Assembly: GCF_028553765.1 (NCBI RefSeq)
Contig: NZ_CP067134.1
Span: 3,205,001-3,269,000, forward strand
Direction of reading: 5' to 3'
Origin: Paracoccus stylophorae
GTDB taxonomy: Bacteria > Pseudomonadota > Alphaproteobacteria > Rhodobacterales > Rhodobacteraceae
DNA length: 64,000 nucleotides
The number at the start of each line of letters is the position of its first letter. Position 1 is the first letter of the stretch. Positions 27,557-37,025 of this stretch are shown piece by piece. The notes under the pieces are model-generated. The model made no database searches. It was not told the DNA's origin and saw nothing but the letters and a program-made list of their open reading frames with translations. The position numbers and the translations under genes are program-made.

Positions 27557-27843
27557 TACATGTGCCCCACTTCATCTGGAATCTCGAAAAATGTCGGGTG
27601 GCGATAGACCTTGCTTTCCGCAGGATCGAACAGCGGCCCCTTGTCCGAGGGGGACGAGGCGGTGATGTCGGCGGATTTCACCGCCCAGATCGACACGCCT
27701 TCCCGGCGACGGGTATAGACGTCACGGGCGTTGTTGATCGCCATTTCCGCATCGGGCGCGTGCAGGCTGCCCACATGGCGGTGGTTCAGCCCGTGCTGTC
27801 CGCGGATGAAGATTTCCCACAGCGGCCATTCCTTCTTGGACAT
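27556..27843 (-). CDS. paaB: Phenylacetyl-CoA epoxidase subunit PaaB
   Basis: A 95-residue protein of the epoxidase complex, beginning MSKKEWPLWEIFIRGQHGLNHRHVGSLHAPDAEMAINNARDVYTRR, a highly conserved PaaB start, and ending 'YRHPTFFEIPDEVGHM'. PaaB bridges PaaAC heterodimers. GGAAGGGA precedes the ATG at 27843; upstream in-frame extension overlaps paaA and is not used. Confidence 0.95.
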   Translation of the reverse strand: MSKKEWPLWEIFIRGQHGLNHRHVGSLHAPDAEMAINNARDVYTRRREGVSIWAVKSADITASSPSDKGPLFDPAESKVYRHPTFFEIPDEVGHM

Positions 27844-27857
27844 CGGTCGTTCCCTTC

Positions 27858-28856
27858 CTATTCGGCTGCGACTGCGGCGGCATGGCGGCGCGCGGCGGAT
27901 TTTTCGGCATAGGCGGTCAGCCCGTCGCGATACCACCTGCCTTCTTCCCAGGCATCGCGGCGGGCCTCCAGCCGTTCGCGGTTGCAGGGGCCGTTGCCCT
28001 TGATGACCTCGAAGAATTCTTCCCAGTCGGGCTCGGCGAAATCGTAATGCCCGCGTTCGTCGTTCCAGGTCAGCGTCTCGTCGGGGACGGTCAGGCCCAG
28101 ATATTCGGCCTGCGGCACGGTTTCGTCGACGAATTTCTGGCGCAGCTCGTCATTGGTGTTCATCTTGATCTTCCACGCCATCGACTGCGCCGAGTGGACC
28201 GAGTCCTTGTCGGACGGGCCGAACATCATCAGCGCCGGATACCAGAACCGGTTCAGCGCATCCTGCGCCATCTCTTTCTGTTCGGGCGTGCCGGCGGCCA
28301 TCTTCATCATGATCGCGTAACCCTGCCGCTGGTGGAACGATTCCTCCTTGCAGATACGGATCATCGCGCGGGAATAGGGACCATAGCTGGTGCGCTGCAA
28401 CGGCACCTGGTTCATGATCGCCGCGCCATCGACCAGCCAGCCCACCGCGCCCATATCGGCCCAGGTCAGCGTCGGATAGTTGAAGATGGAACTGTATTTC
28501 ATCGCCCCCGACAGCAGCCTTTCGGTCAGTTCGTCGCGGGTGACGCCCAGGGTTTCGGCCGCGCTGTAAAGATACAGCCCGTGTCCGGCCTCGTCCTGGA
28601 CCTTGGCCAGCAGGATCGCCTTGCGCTCCAGCGTGGGGGCGCGGGTGATCCAGTTGCCTTCGGGCAGCTGGCCCACGATCTCGCTGTGCGCGTGCTGCCC
28701 GATCTGGCGGATCAGCGTCTTGCGATAGCCCGCAGGCATCCATTCCTTCGGTTCGATCTTCTCGTTCCGGTCGATGCGTTCCTGAAAGGCACGTTCTTCG
28801 GGCGACATCTCGTCAGCCGATTTCATGCCTTCCGACTTTACCATCTGTGCATACAT
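27858..28856 (-). CDS. paaA: Phenylacetyl-CoA epoxidase catalytic subunit PaaA
   Basis: Di-iron monooxygenase subunit, 332 residues, that epoxidises the ring of phenylacetyl-CoA. Metal-binding helices include '[17 protein letters not shown]', '[20 protein letters not shown]' and '[20 protein letters not shown]', which hold the carboxylate and EAGH/ESFH ligands. The start at [10 protein letters not shown] (28856) has GGAG 12 nt upstream; the ORF extends further into paaJ but only as a shadow. 14 nt separate it from paaJ. Confidence 0.95.
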   Translation of the reverse strand: MYAQMVKSEGMKSADEMSPEERAFQERIDRNEKIEPKEWMPAGYRKTLIRQIGQHAHSEIVGQLPEGNWITRAPTLERKAILLAKVQDEAGHGLYLYSAAETLGVTRDELTERLLSGAMKYSSIFNYPTLTWADMGAVGWLVDGAAIMNQVPLQRTSYGPYSRAMIRICKEESFHQRQGYAIMMKMAAGTPEQKEMAQDALNRFWYPALMMFGPSDKDSVHSAQSMAWKIKMNTNDELRQKFVDETVPQAEYLGLTVPDETLTWNDERGHYDFAEPDWEEFFEVIKGNGPCNRERLEARRDAWEEGRWYRDGLTAYAEKSAARRHAAAVAAE

Positions 28857-28870
28857 CGTCGTGTCTCCAA

Positions 28871-30076
28871 TCAGACCCGTTCCAGGATCATGGCGATCCC
28901 CTGCCCGACCCCCACGCACATCGTGCAGAGGGCATAGCGACCGCCGCCTTTGTGCAATTGATGCGCGGCGGTCATCACCAGTCGCGCGCCCGTCATGCCA
29001 AGCGGATGGCCCATGGCGATTGCGCCGCCGTTCGGGTTCACATGCGGCGCATCGTCCGGCAGACCCAGTTCGCGCATCACCGCAAGGCCCTGCGCGGCAA
29101 AAGCCTCGTTCAACTCTATCACATCCATCTGGTCCAGCGTGAGTCCCGCGCGCTCCAGCACCCGGCGGGTCGCAGGCACCGGACCCATGCCCATGATGCG
29201 CGGCGGCACGCCGGCCGCAGCCATCGCCACGATCCGCGCCCGCGGCGTCAGCCCGTGCGTCTTCGCCGCCTGTTCCGAGGCGACGATCGCCGCCGCCGCG
29301 CCGTCATTCACGCCCGAGGCGTTGCCTGCCGTCACCGACAGGTCCGGCCCGTTGACGCCGCGCAGTTTCGCAAGCTGTTCAACGCCGGTGCCGGGACGCG
29401 GATGTTCGTCGGTATCGACCACCACCGGGTCGCCCTTGCGCTGCGGGATGGTGACGGGCACGATCTCGTCCGCGAAGAACCCCGCCTCTTGCGCGTCGGC
29501 CCAACGCTGCTGGCTGCGCGCGGCAAAGGCGTCCTGATCCTCGCGGCTGATCTTGTATTGCTCGGCCACGTTGTCGGCGGTTTCGGGCATCGAATCGGTG
29601 CCGAACTGCTTTTTCATCTTCGGATTGACGAACCGCCAGCCGATGGTGGTGTCATACATCTCGGCGTTGCGGGAAAAGGCGCTGGTGGCCTTGGCCATCA
29701 CGAACGGCGCGCGGCTCATGCTTTCGACGCCGCCTGCAACCAGCAGGTCGCCGTCGCCGGCACGGATCGTCCGCGCGGCCAGTCCGATGGCGTCCATGCC
29801 CGACCCGCACAGCCGGTTGACCGTGGTGCCCGGCACCTCGATGGGCAGACCAGCCAGCAGGCCGGCCATGCGCGCGACGTTGCGGTTATCCTCGCCCGCC
29901 TGGTTGGCGCAGCCCAGGATCACGTCATCGACCCGGTCCCATTCGACCGAGGCGTTGCGCGACACCAGTTCCCGCAACGGGATCGCGGCCAGATCATCCG
30001 CGCGCACCGACGACAACGCGCCGCCATATCGCCCGATCGGGGTCCGTAGTGCATCACAGATGAATGCGTCCGTCAT
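28871..30076 (-). CDS. paaJ: 3-oxoadipyl-CoA thiolase PaaJ/PcaF
   Basis: A 401-residue thiolase releasing acetyl-CoA from 3-oxo-5,6-dehydrosuberyl-CoA and from 3-oxoadipyl-CoA. The nucleophilic Cys is in '[21 protein letters not shown]', with the second active-site motifs '[20 protein letters not shown]' and '[18 protein letters not shown]'. PcaF, from protocatechuate degradation, is nearly identical in sequence; context supports PaaJ. It is the first gene of the long paa operon and directly follows the operator at 30109. Confidence 0.93.
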   Translation of the reverse strand: MTDAFICDALRTPIGRYGGALSSVRADDLAAIPLRELVSRNASVEWDRVDDVILGCANQAGEDNRNVARMAGLLAGLPIEVPGTTVNRLCGSGMDAIGLAARTIRAGDGDLLVAGGVESMSRAPFVMAKATSAFSRNAEMYDTTIGWRFVNPKMKKQFGTDSMPETADNVAEQYKISREDQDAFAARSQQRWADAQEAGFFADEIVPVTIPQRKGDPVVVDTDEHPRPGTGVEQLAKLRGVNGPDLSVTAGNASGVNDGAAAAIVASEQAAKTHGLTPRARIVAMAAAGVPPRIMGMGPVPATRRVLERAGLTLDQMDVIELNEAFAAQGLAVMRELGLPDDAPHVNPNGGAIAMGHPLGMTGARLVMTAAHQLHKGGGRYALCTMCVGVGQGIAMILERV

Positions 30077-30108
30077 ATAAGCCTCCTCCGCTCGGTTGGC
30101 CGGTATTC

Positions 30109-30154
30109 ACCGACCGCTCGGTCACCAATATACAGATCAACACATCACTGGCAA
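30109..30154 (-). promoter_or_regulatory. paaJ-Y promoter with TetR-type operator
   Basis: Minus strand TTGCCA (30154-30149), 16-bp spacer and TATATT (30132-30127) form a good promoter. Immediately downstream, at the expected start site, lies the near-palindrome ACCGACCGCTCGGT (30109-30122). A related copy sits before paaG. GGAGGAG follows at 30085-30091 as the paaJ ribosome site. Confidence 0.65.
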
Positions 30155-30206
30155 AGACAAATTTTCAGGAAAACCGTGACGCGTTGGCCTTGAAGGATTT
30201 CCCGTT

Positions 30207-31049
30207 TCAGATCAGCTCCTTGCGCTCTCTCCGCGCCAGATCCTCTACCCGTCGCCGCGATTCTTGGGTGCTTTCCGGCAGCAGACCGACAGAATCGGCA
30301 AAGCTGGCCCCGACCCAACGATCCGCGGCGGGCGACAGTTTCACATAGAGATGCCGGAACAAGTCATGCGCCGCGCCGGCGGGCCAGTCGGCGGGCATCG
30401 CCTCGGCCGGCAGGCGCGGATCGGCCAGCGCGGCGTGGCGGTATTCGTCGGTCAGGCGCAGGCGCAGGGCCAGCGCCTCGGCATCCTCCAGCCCGGCGGT
30501 CTCGATCCCCGACGCGAGGCCCGAAAACCGCGCCAGAAACGCGCGATAGATGCGCGCCACATCCGCCAGCGGCCAATGGCGCGCGGCGAATTCCGGCAGA
30601 TCGGACACGCCCGCGATGCTGCGGGCGCGCAGGACCGGGCCGGGCGGCAGGACCAGACGCGGTGAATCGGGCGCGATGGCCCCGTCGCCAAGCGCGGCCC
30701 AGCCCGGCTGCGGCGGCGCGCTCAGCGCGACGACCCATGCGGTCGGCAGATCGGGGGGCGAAAACAGGATGCGGCCGGCGCGGCGGAATTCGTCCTGCGC
30801 GGCGGCCGACAAACGATAAAAGCTGCGCCGTCCGATCCGCTCGCCCTGCAACCTGCCCGCCGCGACCAGCCGCGAGACGGCCGTGCGGACAAGGCTTTCG
30901 CTGATCCCCTGCCGCGCGCAGCACGCGATCAGCGTGCCCATCCACAGGACGCCGCCGCGCGGCTCGACCACGTCGCCGTAGAGGGTGACGATAAAGGACG
31001 ACGCACGGGGCGGGGTCACGAACAGGGTATGACGCGCGGGTTTGTTCAC
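30207..31049 (-). CDS. paaX: PaaX family transcriptional regulator
   Basis: A 280-residue repressor with a GntR-like winged helix at the N terminus ('SFIVTLYGDVVEPRGGVLWMGTLIACCARQGISESLVRTAVSRLVAAGRLQGERIGRRSFYRLS') and the PaaX C-terminal domain ('YRAFLARFSGL'). PaaX of E. coli senses phenylacetyl-CoA. It stands upstream of paaJ on the same strand, 130 bp away. As a TetR regulator is also present, control may be split or one of them may serve the ring-cleavage unit only. Confidence 0.9.
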   Translation of the reverse strand: MNKPARHTLFVTPPRASSFIVTLYGDVVEPRGGVLWMGTLIACCARQGISESLVRTAVSRLVAAGRLQGERIGRRSFYRLSAAAQDEFRRAGRILFSPPDLPTAWVVALSAPPQPGWAALGDGAIAPDSPRLVLPPGPVLRARSIAGVSDLPEFAARHWPLADVARIYRAFLARFSGLASGIETAGLEDAEALALRLRLTDEYRHAALADPRLPAEAMPADWPAGAAHDLFRHLYVKLSPAADRWVGASFADSVGLLPESTQESRRRVEDLARRERKELI

Positions 31050-31152
31050 GGCGGACGACTTTGGATGACGGTTCCGCCAAGGATAGGCCGCAGACGCCGC
31101 GCGGTCCAGCGTGCTGCCAGTCGCGCCTGCCCGCGCGGCCGGATCAGCCGGA

Positions 31153-32238
31153 TCAGTCGTTCAGAACCGCCATGTGATCGGCGTCCCATCCGATCCAGAC
31201 CGGATCGCCGCCAAGCGCGCGGCCGGTGTCGGCATCGACATAGGCCCGAAGCTGCGCCTCCTCGGTCTCGCCCACGGCGATCTGCATCGCCATGCGAGAG
31301 CCAAGGAAGGTCCGGCCGACCACGCGACCCTGCACGGCATTCTCGGTCTGCGGGCGTTCGTTGTGAAATCCCAGCTTCTCCAGCCGGACCGAGGCGGTGA
31401 CGGTCTGCCCCGCATCGGGCACCGAGGCGGGCGCCGTGCCCGTCAGCGTCGTGCCCTGCCAGTCCATCACGATCCTGTCGCCGTCGGTGCCGCGCACCCG
31501 GCCCGACAGCAGGTTGGTTTCGCCGATGAATTGGGCCACGAAGCGGCTGGCGGGGTGGAAATACAGCTGCTCGGGCGTGCCGTCCTGTTCGACGCGGCCC
31601 TTGTTCAGGACCACGATGCGGTCGGACATGGTCAGCGCCTCTTCCTGATCGTGGGTGACGAAGAAGAAGGTCTTGTCGGTGCGGCGCTGGATCGACTTCA
31701 GTTCCTGCTGCACCTGCCCGCGCAGCTTGGCGTCCAGCGCGCCAAGCGGCTCGTCCAGCAGCAGCAGCGCCGGATCGGGCGCCAGCGCACGGGCCAGGGC
31801 CACGCGCTGACGCTGGCCGCCCGACAACTGCACCGGATAGCGGTCGGCATAGGCCTCAAGTTCCAGAAACGACAGGATCTCGGTCAGGCGGTTGCTGATG
31901 GCGGCCTTGCCCATGCCCTTCAGTTCCAGCCCGAAGGACACGTTCTGCGCCACCGTCATGTGCGGAAACAGCGCGTAATCCTGAAACACCATGTTCACAT
32001 GGCGCTTTTCGGGCGGCTGGTTGGTCACATCGACGCCGTCCAGGATCACGCGCCCCGTCGTCGGACGCTCGAACCCGCCCAGGATGCGCAGCGTGGTGGA
32101 CTTGCCGCAGCCCGAGGGGCCCAGAAAGGTCACGAACTCGCCCCGCGCGATGTCCAGCGTCAGGCTGTCCAGCGCGACGGTCTGGCCGAAATGCTTGGAC
32201 AGCCCGTCGATGCGGACAAGCGGTGTCTGGTCGGTCAT
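31153..32238 (-). CDS. potA: Spermidine/putrescine-type ABC transporter ATPase PotA
   Basis: A 361-residue ATPase with Walker A '[20 protein letters not shown]', signature '[16 protein letters not shown]', Walker B '[12 protein letters not shown]' and a C-terminal TOBE/OB regulatory domain (from about residue 240). It is the last gene of the minus-strand operon that starts with the MFS gene. The neighbouring opine dehydrogenase suggests the substrate is an amino acid or amine derivative rather than spermidine. Only about 100 bp of featureless sequence separate it from paaX. Confidence 0.9.
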   Translation of the reverse strand: MTDQTPLVRIDGLSKHFGQTVALDSLTLDIARGEFVTFLGPSGCGKSTTLRILGGFERPTTGRVILDGVDVTNQPPEKRHVNMVFQDYALFPHMTVAQNVSFGLELKGMGKAAISNRLTEILSFLELEAYADRYPVQLSGGQRQRVALARALAPDPALLLLDEPLGALDAKLRGQVQQELKSIQRRTDKTFFFVTHDQEEALTMSDRIVVLNKGRVEQDGTPEQLYFHPASRFVAQFIGETNLLSGRVRGTDGDRIVMDWQGTTLTGTAPASVPDAGQTVTASVRLEKLGFHNERPQTENAVQGRVVGRTFLGSRMAMQIAVGETEEAQLRAYVDADTGRALGGDPVWIGWDADHMAVLND

Positions 32239-32241
32239 GGC

Positions 32242-33045
32242 TCAGCTTTCCTTGTTCAGGCGGCGGGTGAAGCGTTCGGCCCAGATGCCGATGGCGGCGG
32301 TCAGGACCAGCGCGACGGTGGCGATGGCATTGATCTCGGGGCTCATGCCCGACCGCAGCTTGGCGAAAATCAGCACCGGCAGCGTCGGGTCGTATCCGCC
32401 AAGGAAGAACGAGCGCACGAAATCGTCGAACGACAGCAGCAGGCAGAAGATCGATGCCCCCAGGATCGCCGGGACCAGATACGGCAGGGTGATGCGCACG
32501 AAGGAAATCAGCGGATCGGCGCCCAGATCGCGCGCCGCCTCGATCTGGCTTCGGGGCAGGGTCGACAGGCGCGCCATCACCACCAGCGCCACGAACGGCA
32601 CGTTATGCACCGCATGCGCCCAGACGATGGCGCCCATCCCCGGCTCGATCCCCAGCCAGCGGGCATAGATGCGAAACGCGATGGCCGAGATGATGCCCGG
32701 CACCAGCGCCGGCAGCACGGTCAGCCCGAAGATCGCCAGTCGCCCGGCAAAGCGACGCCCCTCCAGCAGGACCGCGATCCAGGTGCCGACCAGCACCGAC
32801 ACCAGCGTCGCCAGAACGGCGATGGCCAGCGAATAGCCGAAAGTGGACAGCACCTCGGCATCGGCGAAGACGCCGGTGTACCAGTCCAGGGTCCAGGACC
32901 GGATCGGAAAGCCGATGAACTTGCTGTCCTTGAACCCCATCACCACCATCAGGATCAGCGGCACAAAGACGTAAAGGACGAACGCCCAATAGACGCAGGC
33001 TAGAAAGATCCGGTTGCCGCGAAACAATTCGACCCGGTCGTTCAT
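32242..33045 (-). CDS. potC: ABC transporter permease PotC-like
   Basis: A 267-residue inner-membrane permease with six helices and the EAA loop '[27 protein letters not shown]'. ATG 33045 forms a 4-nt overlap with the stop of the potB-like gene; the longer open frame that extends upstream is a shadow. It pairs with PotB. The start '[36 protein letters not shown]' is typical of PotC/YdcV proteins. Confidence 0.9.
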   Translation of the reverse strand: MNDRVELFRGNRIFLACVYWAFVLYVFVPLILMVVMGFKDSKFIGFPIRSWTLDWYTGVFADAEVLSTFGYSLAIAVLATLVSVLVGTWIAVLLEGRRFAGRLAIFGLTVLPALVPGIISAIAFRIYARWLGIEPGMGAIVWAHAVHNVPFVALVVMARLSTLPRSQIEAARDLGADPLISFVRITLPYLVPAILGASIFCLLLSFDDFVRSFFLGGYDPTLPVLIFAKLRSGMSPEINAIATVALVLTAAIGIWAERFTRRLNKES

Positions 33046-34028
33046 GGTCGTTCTCCTCTGCGCAGCGACCCCATCAGTTTCTGAAATGCCGCGGTGATCA
33101 GCAGCGCGGCCATGAACATGATTGTGGCAAAGGCCGCGCCCGTCGGCCATTCGTCGCCCGCCACGTGGAAGAACCCCGCGATGGTCTGGGCAAAGACGGT
33201 GGTGGACGGTCCCCCCAGCAGGATCGGCGTGGCGTAAAACCCGGTCGAGATCAGGAAGACCAGCGTGCAGCCCGACGCGATCCCCTCGATCGTCAGGGGC
33301 AGGGAGATGCGGCGAAACCGCGTCCACGCCCCCGCGCCCAGATCGGCCGCCGCCTCGTTCATGCTTTTGGGCAGTTTTTCCAGCGCCGAATACAGCGGCA
33401 GCAGCATGTAAAGCGCGGTCAGATAGACGATGCCTACGCCCATCGAAAAGCTGGTATACATGAACGGGATCGGCCGGTCGATCAGCCCAAGCGTCTGCAG
33501 CACAAGGTTCACAGCACCTGTATTGCCCAGCAGGATCATGATCGCATAGGTGCGCACGATCTCGCCCACCCAGAACGGCACCAGCAGCAGCAGCAGAAAC
33601 AGCATCTGGTTCTTGCGGCTGACATGGCGGGCCAGGAAATAAGCGACCGGATAGGTGATGATCAGCGTGCAGAAGGTGAACACGCCGGCAAAGGTCAGCG
33701 TCCGAAAGAACGGCATCCAGAAGATGCGGTCGCCGAAAAACCGGGCATAGTTGTCCAGCGTGAAATGCTGCTGCACACCCGGCGCGACCGGATAGGCGTC
33801 GGTCAGCGACACCCGCAGCATCTGAAGCATCGGGCCCAGATGCTGGGTCACGACCCACAGCACCGGAAAGACGGCAAGGATCACGAATTGCCGCCGCGGC
33901 GAGGAGGTGGCCAGCCGCATCAGCGTGCGATACGGGCCCCATCCTGCCAGCCGTCCCCAGAATGTGCGGCCTTCGGCCTTGTCGATCATGGCTCGCCCGT
34001 CCTGCCCTGCGGATGCGTGATGCGTCAT
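33042..34028 (-). CDS. potB: ABC transporter permease PotB-like
   Basis: A 328-residue inner-membrane permease. It has an N-terminal cytoplasmic extension of about 45 residues, then helices from 'FVILAVFPVLWVV', a periplasmic loop ('SLTDAYPVAPGVQQHFTLDNYARFF') and the EAA loop 'MNEAAADLGAGAWTRFRRISLPLTIEGI'. 'VPFWVGEIVRTYAIMILLG' is a PotB hallmark. An internal ATG (MIDKAEG) 13 codons in is an alternative start. Confidence 0.9.
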   Translation of the reverse strand: MTHHASAGQDGRAMIDKAEGRTFWGRLAGWGPYRTLMRLATSSPRRQFVILAVFPVLWVVTQHLGPMLQMLRVSLTDAYPVAPGVQQHFTLDNYARFFGDRIFWMPFFRTLTFAGVFTFCTLIITYPVAYFLARHVSRKNQMLFLLLLLVPFWVGEIVRTYAIMILLGNTGAVNLVLQTLGLIDRPIPFMYTSFSMGVGIVYLTALYMLLPLYSALEKLPKSMNEAAADLGAGAWTRFRRISLPLTIEGIASGCTLVFLISTGFYATPILLGGPSTTVFAQTIAGFFHVAGDEWPTGAAFATIMFMAALLITAAFQKLMGSLRRGERP

Positions 34029-34053
34029 CGGATCGTCTTTCGCGGTGTCGCCG

Positions 34054-34073
34054 CCCGCCCCGCGCAGGGCGGG
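34054..34073. terminator. Intra-operon hairpin after the binding-protein gene
   Basis: CCCGCCC-CGCGCA-GGGCGGG, a perfect 7-bp stem, lies 24 bp after the stop of the potD-like gene and 25 bp before the potB-like start. As with the liv operon, it probably lowers permease relative to receptor expression. Confidence 0.5.
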
Positions 34074-34097
34074 ACGGGGTAGTCTGCCGATATCGGG

Positions 34098-35207
34098 TCA
34101 GGCGGCCTTGATCGCCTCGACCGCCGGATCGACAAGGCTGTATTTCAGGTCGTTCGCCTCGGCCCGGAAGAACTGCATTCGTGCCAGCTGATCCTCGGGG
34201 AACGAGGTTGCCTTCTTCTCAAGATCGCTGAGATACTGCGTCGCGTCCTTGTAGGTCGAGATGAAGCCCGAAGCCTGTGTCATCGCCGCCCCGATCTCGG
34301 GCGAGGACAGGATCGCGTCAAGGAAGGTATAGGCGTTGTCCGCGTTGGGCGCGTTGTTGGCGATGTTGTAGGTGTAGACAAAGCCATACGATCCCTCGCG
34401 CGGGATGGTCATGCCCAGCGGGAATCCGTCCTGGATCAGCGCGGCGGCGGGGCCGTTCCACGAATGGCCCAGCAAGATGTCCTGGTTGACCATCATCTGC
34501 TGGAATTCCGCGCCGCTGTCGTAGTATTTGCGAACAAGAGGCTTTTTCTGGATCAGGAAGTTCTTGGCTTCCTCGACAATGGCGGCGGCCCGTTCCGGGT
34601 CGTTCTTGTAGGCCACCATGTTGCCGTCATAGCCCATCATCAGCATCACGATCGACATCATGTCCTGGACGATATAGGCGGTCTGGCCCTTGTACTCTTC
34701 GCTGAACAGCGTGTGCCAGGTCATCGCCTCCTCGGCGCTGACGGCCTCGGTGTTGAAGGCCAGCACCTCCATGCCCGACAGGATCGGCACGCCCCATTTC
34801 TCGCCCCGGATCGTGGCCCAGTCGCCGTCCGAGAAGACCGGGTTGATCCGGTCCCAGTTGCTCAGCCGGCCGGTGTCCAGCGGTGCCAGCAGATCGCTGT
34901 CGATGAATTGCAGGAACCGGTGGCCCGCGACGGTCATGATGTCCACCGAGGGGTTGGGCTGTTCGGCGGCCAGCAGGTTGAACTGCTTGCCCTGATCGTC
35001 GACCAGCCGGATATTGACCTTGATCCCGGTATCGGCCTCGAACTGTTTTCGAAAGCTTTCGGGAACGAAATCGCTGTAGGTCCAGATATTCACCTCTCCG
35101 CCGGACTGCGCCATGGCGCGGCGCAGATACACCGGAGAGGTCAGGGCCGCGCCGGTGACGGCGGCGGTGCCCAGGAAACGGCGGCGGTTATAGATCGGTT
35201 TGGACAC
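34098..35207 (-). CDS. PotD-type substrate-binding protein, Tat-exported
   Basis: Periplasmic receptor of 369 residues with a twin-arginine signal (NRRRFLGTAAVTGAALTSPV). The mature part has the PotD/PotF fold: 'VNIWTYSDFVPESFRKQFEADTGIKVNI', 'EQPNPSVDIMTVAGHRFLQFID', 'WGVPILSGMEVLAFN' and 'YIANNAPNADNAYTFLDAIL'-type segments. Tat export suggests early folding or cofactor binding. PotD relatives bind polyamines, spermine-like amines, opines or related compounds; the adjacent opine dehydrogenase-family gene fits an opine-like ligand, but that is inference. Confidence 0.85.
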   Translation of the reverse strand: MSKPIYNRRRFLGTAAVTGAALTSPVYLRRAMAQSGGEVNIWTYSDFVPESFRKQFEADTGIKVNIRLVDDQGKQFNLLAAEQPNPSVDIMTVAGHRFLQFIDSDLLAPLDTGRLSNWDRINPVFSDGDWATIRGEKWGVPILSGMEVLAFNTEAVSAEEAMTWHTLFSEEYKGQTAYIVQDMMSIVMLMMGYDGNMVAYKNDPERAAAIVEEAKNFLIQKKPLVRKYYDSGAEFQQMMVNQDILLGHSWNGPAAALIQDGFPLGMTIPREGSYGFVYTYNIANNAPNADNAYTFLDAILSSPEIGAAMTQASGFISTYKDATQYLSDLEKKATSFPEDQLARMQFFRAEANDLKYSLVDPAVEAIKAA

Positions 35208-35255
35208 GGTCGGTCTCCTTGTTGATGATGGTCTCTGTTCTTCTTGATTGTCGTG

Positions 35256-36359
35256 TCAGGCGCCGGCGGGCTGTCGCAACAGTCCGGTTCTGGCCGCCCG
35301 TTTCAGGTCGTCCAGCGTGAACCGGTTCAGGTCCAGCGCCGCCAGTATCTCGTTCTCGGCCGCGAAATCGCGCCCATACATGGCGGAAAAGATGCGGATG
35401 CCGGCCTCGTGCAGGATCGCCGGCCGCCCGACAAGCCGCCCAAGTTCTGCGGTCAGCACCAGCCCATAGGGCACATCCTCGGTGACATAGCGGCTGTCGG
35501 CGGTGGCCGGCCCGGTGCCGCCATTGCCCTGCGCATGCATCTGCTGGTTCATTTCGGAAATCGAGGCGACGGGCACGTGAAAGGACAGATGGAAATGTTC
35601 GAAGATCGTCCTGACCTCAAGATCCAGCGCGCGCGCGATGGAAAGTCGTTCCAGATCAAGCCGTTCCAGCAGCCGACCCACCGCCGGCGTGACGTTCTGC
35701 CCCTGGCTCCAGGTTTCGCCGCGTTCCATCCGGGTGATGTTGGCCAGCGCGATGCCCATGTGATTCTGCGGGTTCAGGTTCGACAGCGAGATCGCCAGCA
35801 ATCCGTCGCGCGGCTGGAACCGGTCGCCGAACAGATCGCGGCACAATTCCAGCGCCTCGTCCGACCGCTCGACCGGGACGGTGCAAAGATCGACGCGGCT
35901 GCGCACGGTGTTCACCTGCACCTCGGTTCCCGACTGGCGGCGGCCGGTGCAGATCGTGGTGCCCCAGGCGGTGACGGGAACGCTGATGCCGCGTTCGGCC
36001 AGAAGCTGCGTCAGATAGACCGCGCCCAACGAGGCGTGGGACGAGATGATGACCTGATGATGCGGCCCGATATGCGGGGCCAGCGCATCCAGCACGGTCT
36101 TGTGGCCGTAACCCGGCAGGGCGACGATCAGCACCTCGTTCTCGCGCGCCAGCATCGCCGCGCTGTCGGCGATGCGCGGATGAAATTCGGTCTCCACCGC
36201 CCCTTTTGCGGTCAGCGGCGCGCCTGCGGCCAGTTCCGCCGTCCCCGCGCCCGAGGGCGACCACAGCATCGGGTTGTGCCCGGCCTCGTGCAGCAGAGCC
36301 GCGGTTCCGAACGCGATCGAGCCTGCGCCGGCCAGTCCTGTCGTCTTGCTCACATCCAT
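35256..36359 (-). CDS. NAD/NADP octopine/nopaline dehydrogenase family protein
   Basis: A 367-residue oxidoreductase. The N terminus has a Rossmann motif 'TGLAGAGSIAFGTAALLHEAGHNPMLWSPSGAGTAELAAG', and the C-terminal half matches the octopine dehydrogenase helical domain, with 'SNLNPQNHMGIALANITRMERGETWSQGQNVTPAVGRLLERLDLERLSIA', containing the conserved Asn/His. Members reductively couple or oxidatively split N-carboxyalkyl amino acids. Here it is part of an import operon, so an oxidative catabolic direction is more likely. The substrate is unknown. Confidence 0.85.
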   Translation of the reverse strand: MDVSKTTGLAGAGSIAFGTAALLHEAGHNPMLWSPSGAGTAELAAGAPLTAKGAVETEFHPRIADSAAMLARENEVLIVALPGYGHKTVLDALAPHIGPHHQVIISSHASLGAVYLTQLLAERGISVPVTAWGTTICTGRRQSGTEVQVNTVRSRVDLCTVPVERSDEALELCRDLFGDRFQPRDGLLAISLSNLNPQNHMGIALANITRMERGETWSQGQNVTPAVGRLLERLDLERLSIARALDLEVRTIFEHFHLSFHVPVASISEMNQQMHAQGNGGTGPATADSRYVTEDVPYGLVLTAELGRLVGRPAILHEAGIRIFSAMYGRDFAAENEILAALDLNRFTLDDLKRAARTGLLRQPAGA

Positions 36360-36428
36360 CCTTTCGCAGCTTGCAGTTCGGCATCCGGGCCGTTCACCTG
36401 AGGGATGAAGCGCGGCCCGGCACGCAAT

Positions 36429-37025
36429 TCAGTTGGCCTGCCCGGCATCGTCCAGACGCACCGGATCGCCCAGCACATGCATCAGCCGGTTGGCCCAGCC
36501 AAACAGCGCGGCCGACAGGATCAGGTCCAGCACCTCGGCATCGTCCAGCCCGGCATCCCGCAGCGCCTTCATCTGCGCAGGCGTGGCGCGGGACGGACAT
36601 TCCGACAGCGCCGCGGCGAAATCGAAGATCGCCCGGTCGCGCGGGGAAAGCTGCGCCTGCGCGCCGTCGCGAAACAGATTGTCGGTGACCTCGGTCGCGT
36701 TCTCGATCTGGGCGTGTCGCATCGCGTGGACCGCGGCGCAATAGATGCAGTGATTGACCATCGAGGCCGCAAGCGCGCCCAGTTCCCGCCCGGCGCGCCC
36801 CAGCCCGCCCTTGTCATACATGATCGCGTTGAACAGGGGCGATCGCACCTTCAGGCTTTCCACGTCATGCGCCAGCGTCAGCACGTAATCCGACACCTTG
36901 GTGTTGGACGGCGTGACCTGCAGCGCGTCCAGCTGTTCCTGACTGGCCTGACGCAGATCGACGGGCTTCAGGCGCGGCTGCCAATGCGGGACGTTGCGGG
37001 TGAACTTGCGGACCACGCGCGTCAT
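36429..37025 (-). CDS. AhpD-like carboxymuconolactone decarboxylase-family protein
   Basis: A 198-residue all-helical protein with the redox CxxC motif 'MVNHCIYCAAVHAMRH' near residue 93, as in AhpD and peroxidase-related enzymes. The CxxC-x3-H arrangement usually reduces peroxides or acts as a thiol-disulfide partner. It resembles alkylhydroperoxidase-domain proteins that occur in pairs with a CMD protein next to flavin enzymes and ABC transporters. Its ATG overlaps the stop of the upstream CMD gene (ATGA). Confidence 0.8.
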   Translation of the reverse strand: MTRVVRKFTRNVPHWQPRLKPVDLRQASQEQLDALQVTPSNTKVSDYVLTLAHDVESLKVRSPLFNAIMYDKGGLGRAGRELGALAASMVNHCIYCAAVHAMRHAQIENATEVTDNLFRDGAQAQLSPRDRAIFDFAAALSECPSRATPAQMKALRDAGLDDAEVLDLILSAALFGWANRLMHVLGDPVRLDDAGQAN

